A stretch of DNA of 8,136 bases, taken from Oscillospiraceae bacterium. Its GTDB lineage: Bacteria; Bacillota; Clostridia; Oscillospirales; Ruminococcaceae. The stretch lies in contig JAFYEQ010000327.1 in the NCBI GenBank assembly GCA_017544185.1, forward strand, positions 1-8,136. The letters are read 5' to 3'. A model generated the notes under the pieces. That model worked only from the letters and a program-made list of their open reading frames with translations. It ran no database searches and was not told the origin of the DNA. Both the position numbers and the translations under genes were made by a program. Of the stretch, positions 1 through 8,136 are shown one piece after another (within the stretch, counting starts at the first letter, position 1; the number at the start of each line of letters is the position of its first letter).

Positions 1-2
1 AT

Positions 3-3236
<3,234 letters not shown>

Positions 3237-3243
3237 CACATCC

Positions 3244-3271
3244 GGCACCGCTCTGACGGGCGGTGCCTTTT
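3244..3271 (+). terminator. Intrinsic terminator after rpoC
   Basis: A perfect 8-bp stem, GGCACCGC (3244-3251) with GCGGTGCC (3260-3267), has an 8-nt loop and is followed directly by TTTT. It begins 7 nt after the rpoC stop codon. The U-tract is short, so some read-through is possible, but position and shape fit a Rho-independent terminator. Confidence 0.85.
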
Positions 3272-3300
3272 GTGGCGCTGCGCACTTTGTACTCTGTGCT

Positions 3301-3354
3301 TTATACCGCTCTTTGTTCATATGATACTTGACATAACGGCATAATGCGGTATAA
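3301..3354. repeat. 9-bp inverted repeat straddling a promoter
   Basis: TTATACCGC (3301-3309) is the exact reverse complement of GCGGTATAA (3346-3354), separated by 36 nt. The right arm overlaps the -10 hexamer (3350-3355) of the next gene's promoter and the left arm lies upstream of the -35. A regulator binding both arms could occlude the promoter, but no regulator is known here; the operator role is inference. Confidence 0.45.
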
Positions 3355-3355
3355 T
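3328..3355 (+). promoter_or_regulatory. Consensus sigma-A promoter for the secreted-protein unit
   Basis: The -35 TTGACA (3328-3333) and -10 TATAAT (3350-3355) both match the housekeeping consensus perfectly, with a 16-bp spacer. Transcription should start near 3362, giving a leader of about 55 nt before the ATG at 3418. It lies just after the rpoC terminator, so the downstream genes form a separate transcription unit. Confidence 0.88.
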
Positions 3356-3417
3356 GTGATATACGATAGATATCGCTGTCATAAGACGGCGTTCATAAAC
3401 ATAAAGGAGAATTACTG

Positions 3418-5541
3418 ATGAAAAGGAGATCTGTGAAGTATATCGCTGCGGCTGCGATGGCTCTCGCACTGGTGACAGCCCCGACGATCCCTTATGTGCA
3501 TCACAGCATCGGCACGACGGTAAGTGCGGATGAGAGCACGATCCCCGATCTGATGATCACAGCGGCATCCGATCCCAACAAGGTCTATGTTCCGAACAGC
3601 TACGGTGTCAGCGTAAAGTACCTTGATACCGATATCGTACCCTCCTCAGAGAGCTATGATGACGGTATCGTATACTATGTACAGTCCGACAAGGCCGTAG
3701 TGCTGACATCCGACAGGCGCTTCGCCTGCGGAAAGGATGTCGCAGCAGAAACAAGCGGGAACGAGTTCAGCCTCACGATCGCAGGATCCGACAGCGACCT
3801 GACCGTCACCGATGCTGTATACCTCAGTCTTCCCTCAGACGGTAGCGTGTGGTACTATGAGGATATCGGAGGGGCAGAGTTCAGGAGGGATGACAGCGTC
3901 TATATCCCCAAGAGCACAGTGATGACCCTCATATCCGAGAACTTCTTCCATGCAGAGCAGAGCGGCACCGTTGTTTCCGCCGCTGCGGTCAACGATGTGT
4001 ACAAGATCGTCGATCTCCGTCTGGATGCGGATACTGAGGCGATCGTCGGGTCGCTCCGTCAGGGTCAGATCATCAGGACAGGCGATACGATCGATGTCTG
4101 GAACAAGGAGATGTATACCGCAGAGACCGGCAGTGAACTCTACTTTGGTAATGAGCCCGCAGCTGACCGCGAATGGGAAAAGCTATCGCTCGGTCTGGCA
4201 GTGACAGACAACGGTCATTACAGGATGGACAATGACGGCGCTGTCATAGCCGAGCATACCGACACCGATGCTGTCAAGGGCATAGGCGTATACGTAGAGA
4301 GCGGCGACGGTACATCCACAGCCCCATATGTATTCCTCGAGAACGTGAAGTATATCTACACGGGCGACGGTTCGCCCATGGCCGACAAGCAAGTAGAAGA
4401 CATCCATGTGGGCGATAAGCTGTACAAGGCCTTCAGCAGCGGTATGCCGCTGGATATAGACGTGACGACCTCAGCCGAGGGTATGCTGGGACTGAGGAGC
4501 GATCAGATGTTCTATGTGAAGGAAAGCTCGAGCTCCCGCTATGTCGGCGCCCCCTATCACACGACAGACGGATACTATTCCTATACGGCGAACAGCATCA
4601 TAGAGGGGATATCGCTTTACGACCCGACTGCACCGAGCGAACTTAAGGGCACATACCTCACCCTCAACGGAGATATAGGCATAAAGTTCAGCTTCTTCTT
4701 CAGTGATGAGGATCTGAAGAACGATACGACCAAGGTATACCTTAAGTTCGGCAACAGTGAGCCGGTATACTATTCTCCCGCCGACGGCAGGAGGGAAGAA
4801 GTGCTCATCAACTACAAACCGATCGAGGTATACACCTTCGATGTGACCGTATCAGCAAAGCAGATGACCGAGAAGGTCACGGCAGGATGGGAAGTGACCA
4901 CTGCATCGGGCAAACGCGGTCAAGAGATGAGCAAGAGCGTAAAGGATATCGCCAAGGGATATCTCTCAGGCACCTACTTGACTGATGTGAAGAACGCTGT
5001 AAAGGCTATGCTGGTATACGGCGGATATACACAGAACTATTTCGGACACGATATAGATGATCTTGCTTACAGCGTTGACGGTGTAGACAAGGCATCCATC
5101 GACAAAGTGACTGCCGCAAAGCTCTCGGACTATGCATACAGCACGGCAGACAATAGCCTTCCCTCCGACAAGATCACAGCAGACAGCGTATCCGTAACGC
5201 TGGACACTCGTACCGCGCTCAACTTCTATATGACCAAGGTCAATGCTTCCGACACCATCGAGCACGTATCCGCTACCCTAGACGGCGTCGCTCTCAGCGA
5301 TGATGATATAAAGGTGCAGACCTCGGGCAAAAAGGTGAAGATCAGCATCACGGGCATACCCGCGGAGAAGCTCAATACGAAGGTGAGCCTCTTGATAGCT
5401 GTGGACGGCAAGTTGGGCTCACTCTCCTACAGCCCTATGACATACGCATACAACGCGATCAGGAACTCCAAGCAGGAGAGCGATGTAATGAAGGCGTTCT
5501 ATCTGTACCATGAAGCCTGCAAGAGGATACCAGTACAGTAA
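3418..5541 (+). CDS. Secreted protein of unknown function, 707 aa
   Basis: The start is set by AGGAGA (3405-3410), 7 nt before the ATG. Residues 1-37 form a signal peptide: basic MKRRSVK, an Ala/Leu-rich core, and a likely signal peptidase I site after VSA (35-37). The protein is probably exported. Residues about 40-405 are beta-rich, Asp/Tyr/Ser-rich and not recognised. Residues about 409-545 and 585-707 resemble a module recalled from many gut Firmicute surface proteins: LTLNGDIGIKFSFFF near 415, a helical VKAMLVYGGYTQNYF at 528-542, SVTLDTRTALNFY near 592, and a C-terminal VMKAFYLYHEA helix. No enzyme motif, dockerin, LPXTG sorting signal or transmembrane anchor is seen. Only two cysteines remain in the mature chain (Cys104, Cys701), so one disulfide is possible. 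It is probably cotranscribed with the 45-residue peptide gene that follows. A role at the cell surface or in carbohydrate or host contact is conceivable but unsupported. Confidence 0.93.
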   Translation: MKRRSVKYIAAAAMALALVTAPTIPYVHHSIGTTVSADESTIPDLMITAASDPNKVYVPNSYGVSVKYLDTDIVPSSESYDDGIVYYVQSDKAVVLTSDRRFACGKDVAAETSGNEFSLTIAGSDSDLTVTDAVYLSLPSDGSVWYYEDIGGAEFRRDDSVYIPKSTVMTLISENFFHAEQSGTVVSAAAVNDVYKIVDLRLDADTEAIVGSLRQGQIIRTGDTIDVWNKEMYTAETGSELYFGNEPAADREWEKLSLGLAVTDNGHYRMDNDGAVIAEHTDTDAVKGIGVYVESGDGTSTAPYVFLENVKYIYTGDGSPMADKQVEDIHVGDKLYKAFSSGMPLDIDVTTSAEGMLGLRSDQMFYVKESSSSRYVGAPYHTTDGYYSYTANSIIEGISLYDPTAPSELKGTYLTLNGDIGIKFSFFFSDEDLKNDTTKVYLKFGNSEPVYYSPADGRREEVLINYKPIEVYTFDVTVSAKQMTEKVTAGWEVTTASGKRGQEMSKSVKDIAKGYLSGTYLTDVKNAVKAMLVYGGYTQNYFGHDIDDLAYSVDGVDKASIDKVTAAKLSDYAYSTADNSLPSDKITADSVSVTLDTRTALNFYMTKVNASDTIEHVSATLDGVALSDDDIKVQTSGKKVKISITGIPAEKLNTKVSLLIAVDGKLGSLSYSPMTYAYNAIRNSKQESDVMKAFYLYHEACKRIPVQ

Positions 5542-5553
5542 GGAGATAACGAT
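5541..5553 (+). promoter_or_regulatory. Ribosome binding site overlapping the upstream stop codon
   Basis: AGGAG (5541-5545) begins on the last A of the TAA stop of the secreted-protein gene and sits 8 nt before the ATG at 5554. The near-ideal sequence and spacing are the main evidence that the short downstream frame is translated, probably by ribosomes coupled to or re-initiating from the upstream gene. Confidence 0.8.
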
Positions 5554-5691
5554 ATGGAAAATGAGATGAGATATATCTCCCCTTCCATCGAGGTCATACC
5601 CTTCGGTGAACTAGGTATGGATACCGGTGATGTGCTGGACAACAGCATACCCAAAAACGAAAATGAGATGAACGACTATCCTCTCGGATGA
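5554..5691 (+). CDS. Short acidic peptide, 45 aa, unknown function
   Basis: This 45-residue frame starts 12 nt after the secreted-protein stop, behind a strong AGGAG site, and ends 9 nt before a strong terminator, which argues that it is a real gene. The peptide opens with ENEMRYISPSIEVIPF (residues 2-17), followed by an acidic, Asn-rich tail (GDVLDNS near 25-31, ending NDYPLG). It has no cysteine, no signal peptide and no membrane segment. The N-terminal pattern Tyr-x-Ser-Pro-x-Ile-Glu-Val-Ile-x-Phe, then Asp-Val-x-x-x-Ser, resembles a recalled class of uncharacterised 40-60 residue peptides in gut Firmicutes; this is memory, not a search. ENEM occurs twice (2-5 and 36-39), encoded by an identical 13-nt DNA repeat. 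A modified-peptide precursor is possible, but no modifying enzyme or transporter lies in the window. Function unknown. Confidence 0.78.
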   Translation: MENEMRYISPSIEVIPFGELGMDTGDVLDNSIPKNENEMNDYPLG

Positions 5692-5700
5692 GAATAGCTT

Positions 5701-5730
5701 TCGGGCAGCCATATGGCTGCCCGATGTTTT
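5701..5730 (+). terminator. Intrinsic terminator after the peptide gene
   Basis: TCGGGCAGCC (5701-5710) pairs perfectly with GGCTGCCCGA (5715-5724) around an ATAT loop and is followed by TGTTTT. The hairpin starts 9 nt after the peptide stop codon and closes the two-gene unit. Confidence 0.92.
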
Positions 5731-5742
5731 GTACTTAACTAA

Positions 5743-5803
5743 GGAAATACCGGATAAGTATCTTCCCCCGCCGCAGGCGGGGGTAAGATACGATAAGCCC
5801 TAC
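5743..5803 (+). repeat. GC-hairpin intergenic element, copy 1
   Basis: The element opens with GGAAATACCGGATAA (5743-5757), continues into a long hairpin, and ends at CCCTAC (5798-5803). The hairpin has a 7-bp outer stem, GTATCTT (5758-5764) with AAGATAC (5785-5791), a one-base T bulge at 5784, and an 8-bp inner stem, CCCCCGCC (5765-5772) with GGCGGGGG (5776-5783), around a GCA loop. No T-tract follows on either strand, so it is not a standard terminator. A second copy with the same left end and right motif lies at 7847-7894. This suggests a dispersed palindromic repeat family, or a structured RNA tail if transcribed. Confidence 0.65.
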
Positions 5804-5883
5804 ACTCAAAAAAGATGTATGCTTTGTTCAGCGTTTCCATAAAGCTATATCATCGATATAGGGAACTGATACTATTTCTTCCT

Positions 5884-5956
5884 CTATGTATAGACGATCT
5901 CTCCGCCTGAAAACCGTATACGATGGTTTTCAGGTGTATTTCTCGTCTATACATAG
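5884..5956. repeat. 73-nt nested inverted repeat
   Basis: The outer 14-bp arms CTATGTATAGACGA (5884-5897) and TCGTCTATACATAG (5943-5956) are perfect. Two unpaired 8-nt segments (5898-5905 and 5935-5942) face each other. The inner 10-bp arms CCTGAAAACC (5906-5915) and GGTTTTCAGG (5925-5934) are also perfect, with a 9-nt loop. Twenty-four perfect pairs in 73 nt is far beyond chance. No T-tract follows on either strand and no flanking target duplication is apparent. It could be a small palindromic mobile element, a protein-binding site or a structured RNA; the sequence does not decide. Confidence 0.75.
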
Positions 5957-6040
5957 GTCAGAAAGCAGTATGAGTGATGCCGGAGGTCAGAGGATAGAAG
6001 CAAGAAAACGGTACCGTTGGTCTTGGGATCACCGGATCAC

Positions 6041-6103
6041 TGTACCCTGTACCCTATGCCCTGTACCCTTGTTCCTTTACCTTTACCTGTACCCTTATCC
6101 CTT
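6041..6103 (+). repeat. Degenerate heptamer tandem array (TGTACCC)
   Basis: About nine imperfect units related to TGTACCC run through this stretch (TGTACCC, TGTACCC, TATGCCC, TGTACCC, then TTGTTCC, TTTACC, TTTACC, TGTACCC, TTATCCC). Units of 6 and 7 bases mean it is not coding in a stable frame. It looks like a simple-sequence tract that has decayed by point change, about 44 nt upstream of the -35 of the next gene. Confidence 0.6.
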
Positions 6104-6146
6104 TATTAAAATCAGATTAGAAACTGCTTATAATACGAAAATATCC

Positions 6147-6175
6147 TTGCAATAGCCTTCGATATATGTTATACT
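6147..6175 (+). promoter_or_regulatory. Extended -10 promoter for the DUF975 gene
   Basis: The -35 TTGCAA (6147-6152, four of six consensus bases) and -10 TATACT (6170-6175, five of six) are 17 bp apart, with a TGn extended -10 dinucleotide at 6167-6168. Transcription should start near 6182, giving a leader of about 55 nt that contains a small hairpin. Confidence 0.75.
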
Positions 6176-6198
6176 GTACACGATGACAGAAGACACTA

Positions 6199-6214
6199 AG
6201 GAGCGTATGCTCCT
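6199..6214 (+). promoter_or_regulatory. Leader hairpin before the DUF975 gene
   Basis: AGGAGC (6199-6204) pairs with GCTCCT (6209-6214) around a GTAT loop in the 5' leader. The stem buries an AGGAG that would otherwise be an extra ribosome site upstream of the GAGGTG (6227-6232) used by the main gene. It may protect the message end or be incidental; the stem is only 6 bp. Confidence 0.4.
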
Positions 6215-6237
6215 ATCCCTAAAAAAGAGGTGCTATT

Positions 6238-7665
6238 ATGTGGACAAGACAGGAACTTAAATCCAATGCATGGGGCCTGCTGAAGAACTTCTACTGGAAG
6301 GGAGTGCTGGCAGCTCTGATCCTACTGTTCTTCACCGGCGGTCTTTCGACAGGCGCGGCAGGCAGCAGGGACAGGACCGAGAAGCTGGAGGATCTGTTCG
6401 ATCAGTACAGCAGCAGTGAAGACAGCGACCGTTATGATTTCGACATCGACGAATACTTCGAGGAGCACGGCTTCGAGCGCGAGAAGAAGTTCGTGAACAA
6501 CGATATCTCTATCGTGGCCTCCGAGGCAGAGACCGCTGCAAAGACCACTACCGATACTGCAGCACATTATGAAGAGGCTATCGCCGCATTCACAGCAATA
6601 ATGGGTGTCATCATCCTGATAGCTGTGGTGCTCGGTGTGATATGGGCAGTGTTCGTATCCAACATCGTTCTGGTAGGACACAGACGCTTCCATATAGATG
6701 CCCGCTACGGCGACTATACGGTATCCAACGTGTTCTCCATATTCTCCGGCGGACATTACAAGAACGTGGCTTACACCATGTTCCTGTACGACCTGAAGAT
6801 ATTCCTCTGGTCTCTCCTCTTCGTGATCCCCGGCATCATCAAGAGTTATGAGTACGCACTGGTGCCCTACCTTATGGCTGATGAGCCTTCTATGAGCCCC
6901 GATCGTGCATTCGAGATCTCCAAGAAGACCATGGAGGGCGAGAAGATGAACCTCTTCGTGCTCCAGCTCTCCTTCATAGGCTGGGCCATCCTCGCGAGCA
7001 TCGTTCCCTTCGGCGCAGTTTTCCTCACCCCCTATACCTCCGCTACCTATACAGAGTTCTACATCTGCATGAAGGCAAAGGCTATGGCTAACGGCTATGC
7101 AATGCCCGGCGAGCTCCCCGTTGACGGTCCCAGGACTTCCCCCTACAGCGCTCCCGGCTACGGCAACACCACTTACGGCAATACCTACGGCGGCAACGCT
7201 TATGGCAATGCTACATACGGTGGCCAGTCCTATGGTCAGCCCAACGCAGGCCAGCCTTATGGCGGTCAGTCCTACGGTCAGCCCAATGCAGGCCAGCCCT
7301 ACGGCGGTCAGTCCTATGGTCAGCCCAATGCAGGCCAGCCCTACGGCGGCGCTCCCTACGGTCAGCCCAATGCAGGCCAGCCTTACGGCAATGCTCCTTA
7401 TGGCAATGCTACCTACGGTAGCGGGCCCAATACAGGTTACGATCCCAATGCACAGGCTCCCTTCGGCAGCGACAAGAAGATGGATGACATATCCTTCGGA
7501 GGCGCTCCCTATACCGGTCAGCAGAACGTGCATCCCTACGATCCCAATGCACAGGCTCCCTTTGCACAGGACAACAAGATGGACGACATCTCCATCGACG
7601 ATGTATCCAGCATCTACGGGGACGATCCCGCTCCCGGGACCGATGACAACGGCATAACGAACTGA
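6238..7665 (+). CDS. DUF975-family integral membrane protein with repeat tail, 475 aa
   Basis: The start follows GAGGTG (6227-6232) by 5 nt. The N-terminal 290 residues fit the DUF975 family of membrane proteins, whose function is unknown. Likely membrane segments are about 18-41, 114-147, 183-205 and 239-265. The family-like stretch IPGIIKSYEYALVPYLMADE, followed by SPDRAFEISKKTMEGEKMNLFVLQLSFIGW, spans roughly 196-250. Two parts are unusual. An acidic insert (about 43-112, rich in Asp, Glu, Ser) follows the first membrane segment. A tail of about 185 residues (290-475) is rich in Gly, Tyr, Gln, Asn and Pro and includes four 14-residue repeats (328-383), YGN motifs, and two copies of YDPNAQAPF...MDDIS (401-419 and 434-452). 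Most family members recalled are near 200-280 residues, so the tail nearly doubles this one. With four membrane segments and a basic N-terminus inside, the tail would be cytoplasmic, but topology is uncertain. The gene is a single transcription unit. Confidence 0.9.
   Translation: MWTRQELKSNAWGLLKNFYWKGVLAALILLFFTGGLSTGAAGSRDRTEKLEDLFDQYSSSEDSDRYDFDIDEYFEEHGFEREKKFVNNDISIVASEAETAAKTTTDTAAHYEEAIAAFTAIMGVIILIAVVLGVIWAVFVSNIVLVGHRRFHIDARYGDYTVSNVFSIFSGGHYKNVAYTMFLYDLKIFLWSLLFVIPGIIKSYEYALVPYLMADEPSMSPDRAFEISKKTMEGEKMNLFVLQLSFIGWAILASIVPFGAVFLTPYTSATYTEFYICMKAKAMANGYAMPGELPVDGPRTSPYSAPGYGNTTYGNTYGGNAYGNATYGGQSYGQPNAGQPYGGQSYGQPNAGQPYGGQSYGQPNAGQPYGGAPYGQPNAGQPYGNAPYGNATYGSGPNTGYDPNAQAPFGSDKKMDDISFGGAPYTGQQNVHPYDPNAQAPFAQDNKMDDISIDDVSSIYGDDPAPGTDDNGITN
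7219..7386 (+). repeat. Four 42-bp tandem repeats coding for GGQSYGQPNAGQPY
   Basis: Four in-frame units occupy 7219-7260, 7261-7302, 7303-7344 and 7345-7386. Units 2 and 3 differ at one synonymous base (TAC or TAT in SYGQ). Unit 1 differs only at third-codon positions. Unit 4 replaces QS with AP. Near identity points to recent expansion by slippage or recombination, and copy number may vary between strains. Confidence 0.95.
7438..7593 (+). repeat. Two spaced copies of a YDPNAQAPF...MDDIS motif
   Basis: Within the tail of the DUF975 protein, a 19-residue motif occurs at 7438-7494 and again at 7537-7593, 99 bp apart. Both copies read YDPNAQAPF, then five variable residues, then MDDIS. The conserved acidic MDDIS end suggests a short binding motif rather than filler, but this is inference. 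Confidence 0.8.
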
Positions 7666-7698
7666 TGCACTATACAGGTCCTCCCTGTATGACATACG

Positions 7699-7736
7699 GC
7701 CCACGGTACCCTTCGGGGATACCGTGGGCTTTTTTT
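7699..7736 (+). terminator. UUCG-capped intrinsic terminator after the DUF975 gene
   Basis: GCCCACGGTA (7699-7708) pairs with TACCGTGGGC (7720-7729). The stem continues as CCC/GGG past a bulged A (7719) to a TTCG tetraloop closed by C-G, and is followed by seven T residues (7730-7736). It starts 33 nt after the stop. A smaller hairpin, ATACAGG (7672-7678) with CCTGTAT (7684-7690), lies between. Confidence 0.96.
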
Positions 7737-7781
7737 ATATGTCGGGAAGCAGAAAGCCGGAAAGAGATGTTCAAGCGTTCC

Positions 7782-7811
7782 CGTGGGCGGACACGCAGGT
7801 CCGCCCCTACG
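7782..7811. repeat. GC-rich intergenic palindrome
   Basis: GGGCGGAC (7785-7792) pairs with GTCCGCCC (7799-7806) around a 6-nt loop. CGT (7782-7784) and ACG (7809-7811) extend the stem past a CT bulge. No T-tract follows. From memory, similar CGTAGGGGCGG-type palindromes (reverse strand) are scattered between genes in related gut Firmicutes, so this is probably one copy of a dispersed repeat. Confidence 0.6.
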
Positions 7812-7846
7812 GAGAGAATGTCCCTACAGGCAGAGCGCGGTCTTAG

Positions 7847-7894
7847 GGAAACACCGGATGATACAAGATCGGCGGGGGCAAGCCCACGCCCTAC
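7847..7894 (+). repeat. GC-hairpin intergenic element, copy 2
   Basis: It opens with GGAAACACCGGATGA (7847-7861), matching the left end of the element at 5743 in 13 of 15 positions. It then carries a GC-rich hairpin (7871-7890: GGCG with CGCC outside, GGG with CCC inside) and ends at CCCTAC (7889-7894), as copy 1 does. The hairpin sequence itself differs, so structure and flanks are better conserved than the stem. Confidence 0.6.
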
Positions 7895-7935
7895 GACTGC
7901 CGTCCCGTACCACAGCCGGAAGCTAACAGCAGATG

Positions 7936-8136
7936 AACGTTACCGAGCTGCAAATGAAATGCACCACAGGCAAACATCAACGAAATGGGTGCGGGCACTG
8001 CCCGCCTGTTCCACAGACAGAAGTTACCGACAAATAAACGTTACCGAGCTGCAAATGAAATGCACCGCAGGCAAACATCAACGAAATGGGTGCGGGCACT
8101 GCCCGCCTGTTCCACAGACAGAAGTTACCGACAAAT
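7936..8136 (+). repeat. 101-bp tandem repeat, two units, running off the window
   Basis: Unit 1 is 7936-8036 and unit 2 begins at 8037. They match at 99 of 100 visible positions, differing only at 7966 (A) versus 8067 (G). The preceding 7898-7935 aligns in the same 101-nt register to the end of unit 1 with clear but decayed similarity (about 30 of 42 positions counted through 7939), so an older unit once lay there. Each unit contains a perfect 6-bp hairpin, GCGGGC/GCCCGC (7991-7996 and 8000-8005 in unit 1), and the octamer GTTACCGA twice. A 101-nt period shifts frame each unit, so it is non-coding. The array probably continues beyond the window. Confidence 0.93.

Larger units (their letters stand above)
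7741..8136. other. Gene-free stretch rich in repeats
   Basis: No convincing coding frame, promoter or RNA gene is seen on either strand in these 396 nt. They hold a palindrome (7782-7811), a copy of the GC-hairpin element (7847-7894) and a 101-bp tandem repeat reaching the window end. Four CCCTAC motifs recur in the two gene-free stretches (5798, 7805, 7822 and 7889), three of them here, and three of the four directly follow or close a hairpin. Confidence 0.7.

Noticed and set aside
5845..5861. Small hairpin CTATATC/GATATAG
   Set aside because: A 7-bp AT-rich stem is weak and easily arises by chance; no neighbouring signal gives it a role.
5884..5956. tRNA gene (length 73 nt)
   Set aside because: Only two nested stems, no cloverleaf arms and no T-loop GTTC motif.
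6129..6134. TATAAT upstream of the DUF975 promoter
   Set aside because: No acceptable -35 at 16-18 bp (TTAAAA only); the extended -10 promoter at 6147-6175 is better placed.
5886..6155. 89-codon open frame in the intergenic stretch
   Set aside because: It runs through the 73-nt inverted repeat and the heptamer array (giving LYLYLYPYP), has no ribosome site, and resembles no family.
7097..7657. 186-codon plus-strand frame inside the DUF975 tail
   Set aside because: It is an out-of-frame reading of the 42-bp repeats giving a Met/Ser/Pro/Thr-rich product; the membrane-protein frame is far better supported.
6322..7704. 460-codon open frame on the minus strand opposite the DUF975 gene
   Set aside because: It is an antisense shadow of the sense codon bias and tandem repeats; no domain is recognisable and it runs through the downstream terminator.
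7936..8136. CRISPR array
   Set aside because: Two contiguous 101-bp units with no unique spacers between them; a plain tandem repeat.

Overview
The window looks like chromosomal DNA from a gut-type clostridial Firmicute, most likely a Ruminococcus-like member of the Oscillospiraceae. The reasons are a Firmicute-type RpoC (no large proteobacterial insertions apparent), strong AGGAG ribosome sites, moderately high G+C with frequent ATA isoleucine codons, a secreted-protein module typical of that group, and short GC-rich intergenic palindromes. The genus is inferred from recalled family patterns, not from a search.

Layout, all genes on the + strand. (1) 3-3236: the 3' end of rpoC (beta' subunit of RNA polymerase), cut by the window start, with a hairpin terminator at 3244-3271. 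(2) A consensus sigma-A type promoter (3328-3355), overlapped by one arm of a 9-bp inverted repeat, drives a two-gene unit: a 707-residue secreted protein of unknown function (3418-5541) and, 12 nt later, a 45-codon peptide gene (5554-5691). A strong terminator at 5701-5730 closes the unit. (3) 5692-6237 is a 546-nt gene-poor stretch holding a GC-rich hairpin element, a 73-nt nested inverted repeat, a degenerate heptamer tandem array, and an extended -10 promoter. (4) 6238-7665: a DUF975-type integral membrane protein with an unusual Gly/Tyr/Gln/Pro-rich tail containing four 14-residue tandem repeats. It ends at a UUCG-capped terminator (7699-7736). (5) 7741-8136: no gene seen. It holds a palindrome, a second copy of the hairpin element found at 5743-5803, and a 101-bp tandem repeat that runs off the window end.

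The genes do not form one pathway. rpoC is housekeeping; the other two units are accessory envelope or secreted functions, each with its own promoter and terminator. The best candidates for something undescribed are the short acidic peptide coupled to the secreted protein, the repeat-tailed DUF975 protein, and the intergenic repeat elements. No complete defence, biosynthetic or mobile system is visible.
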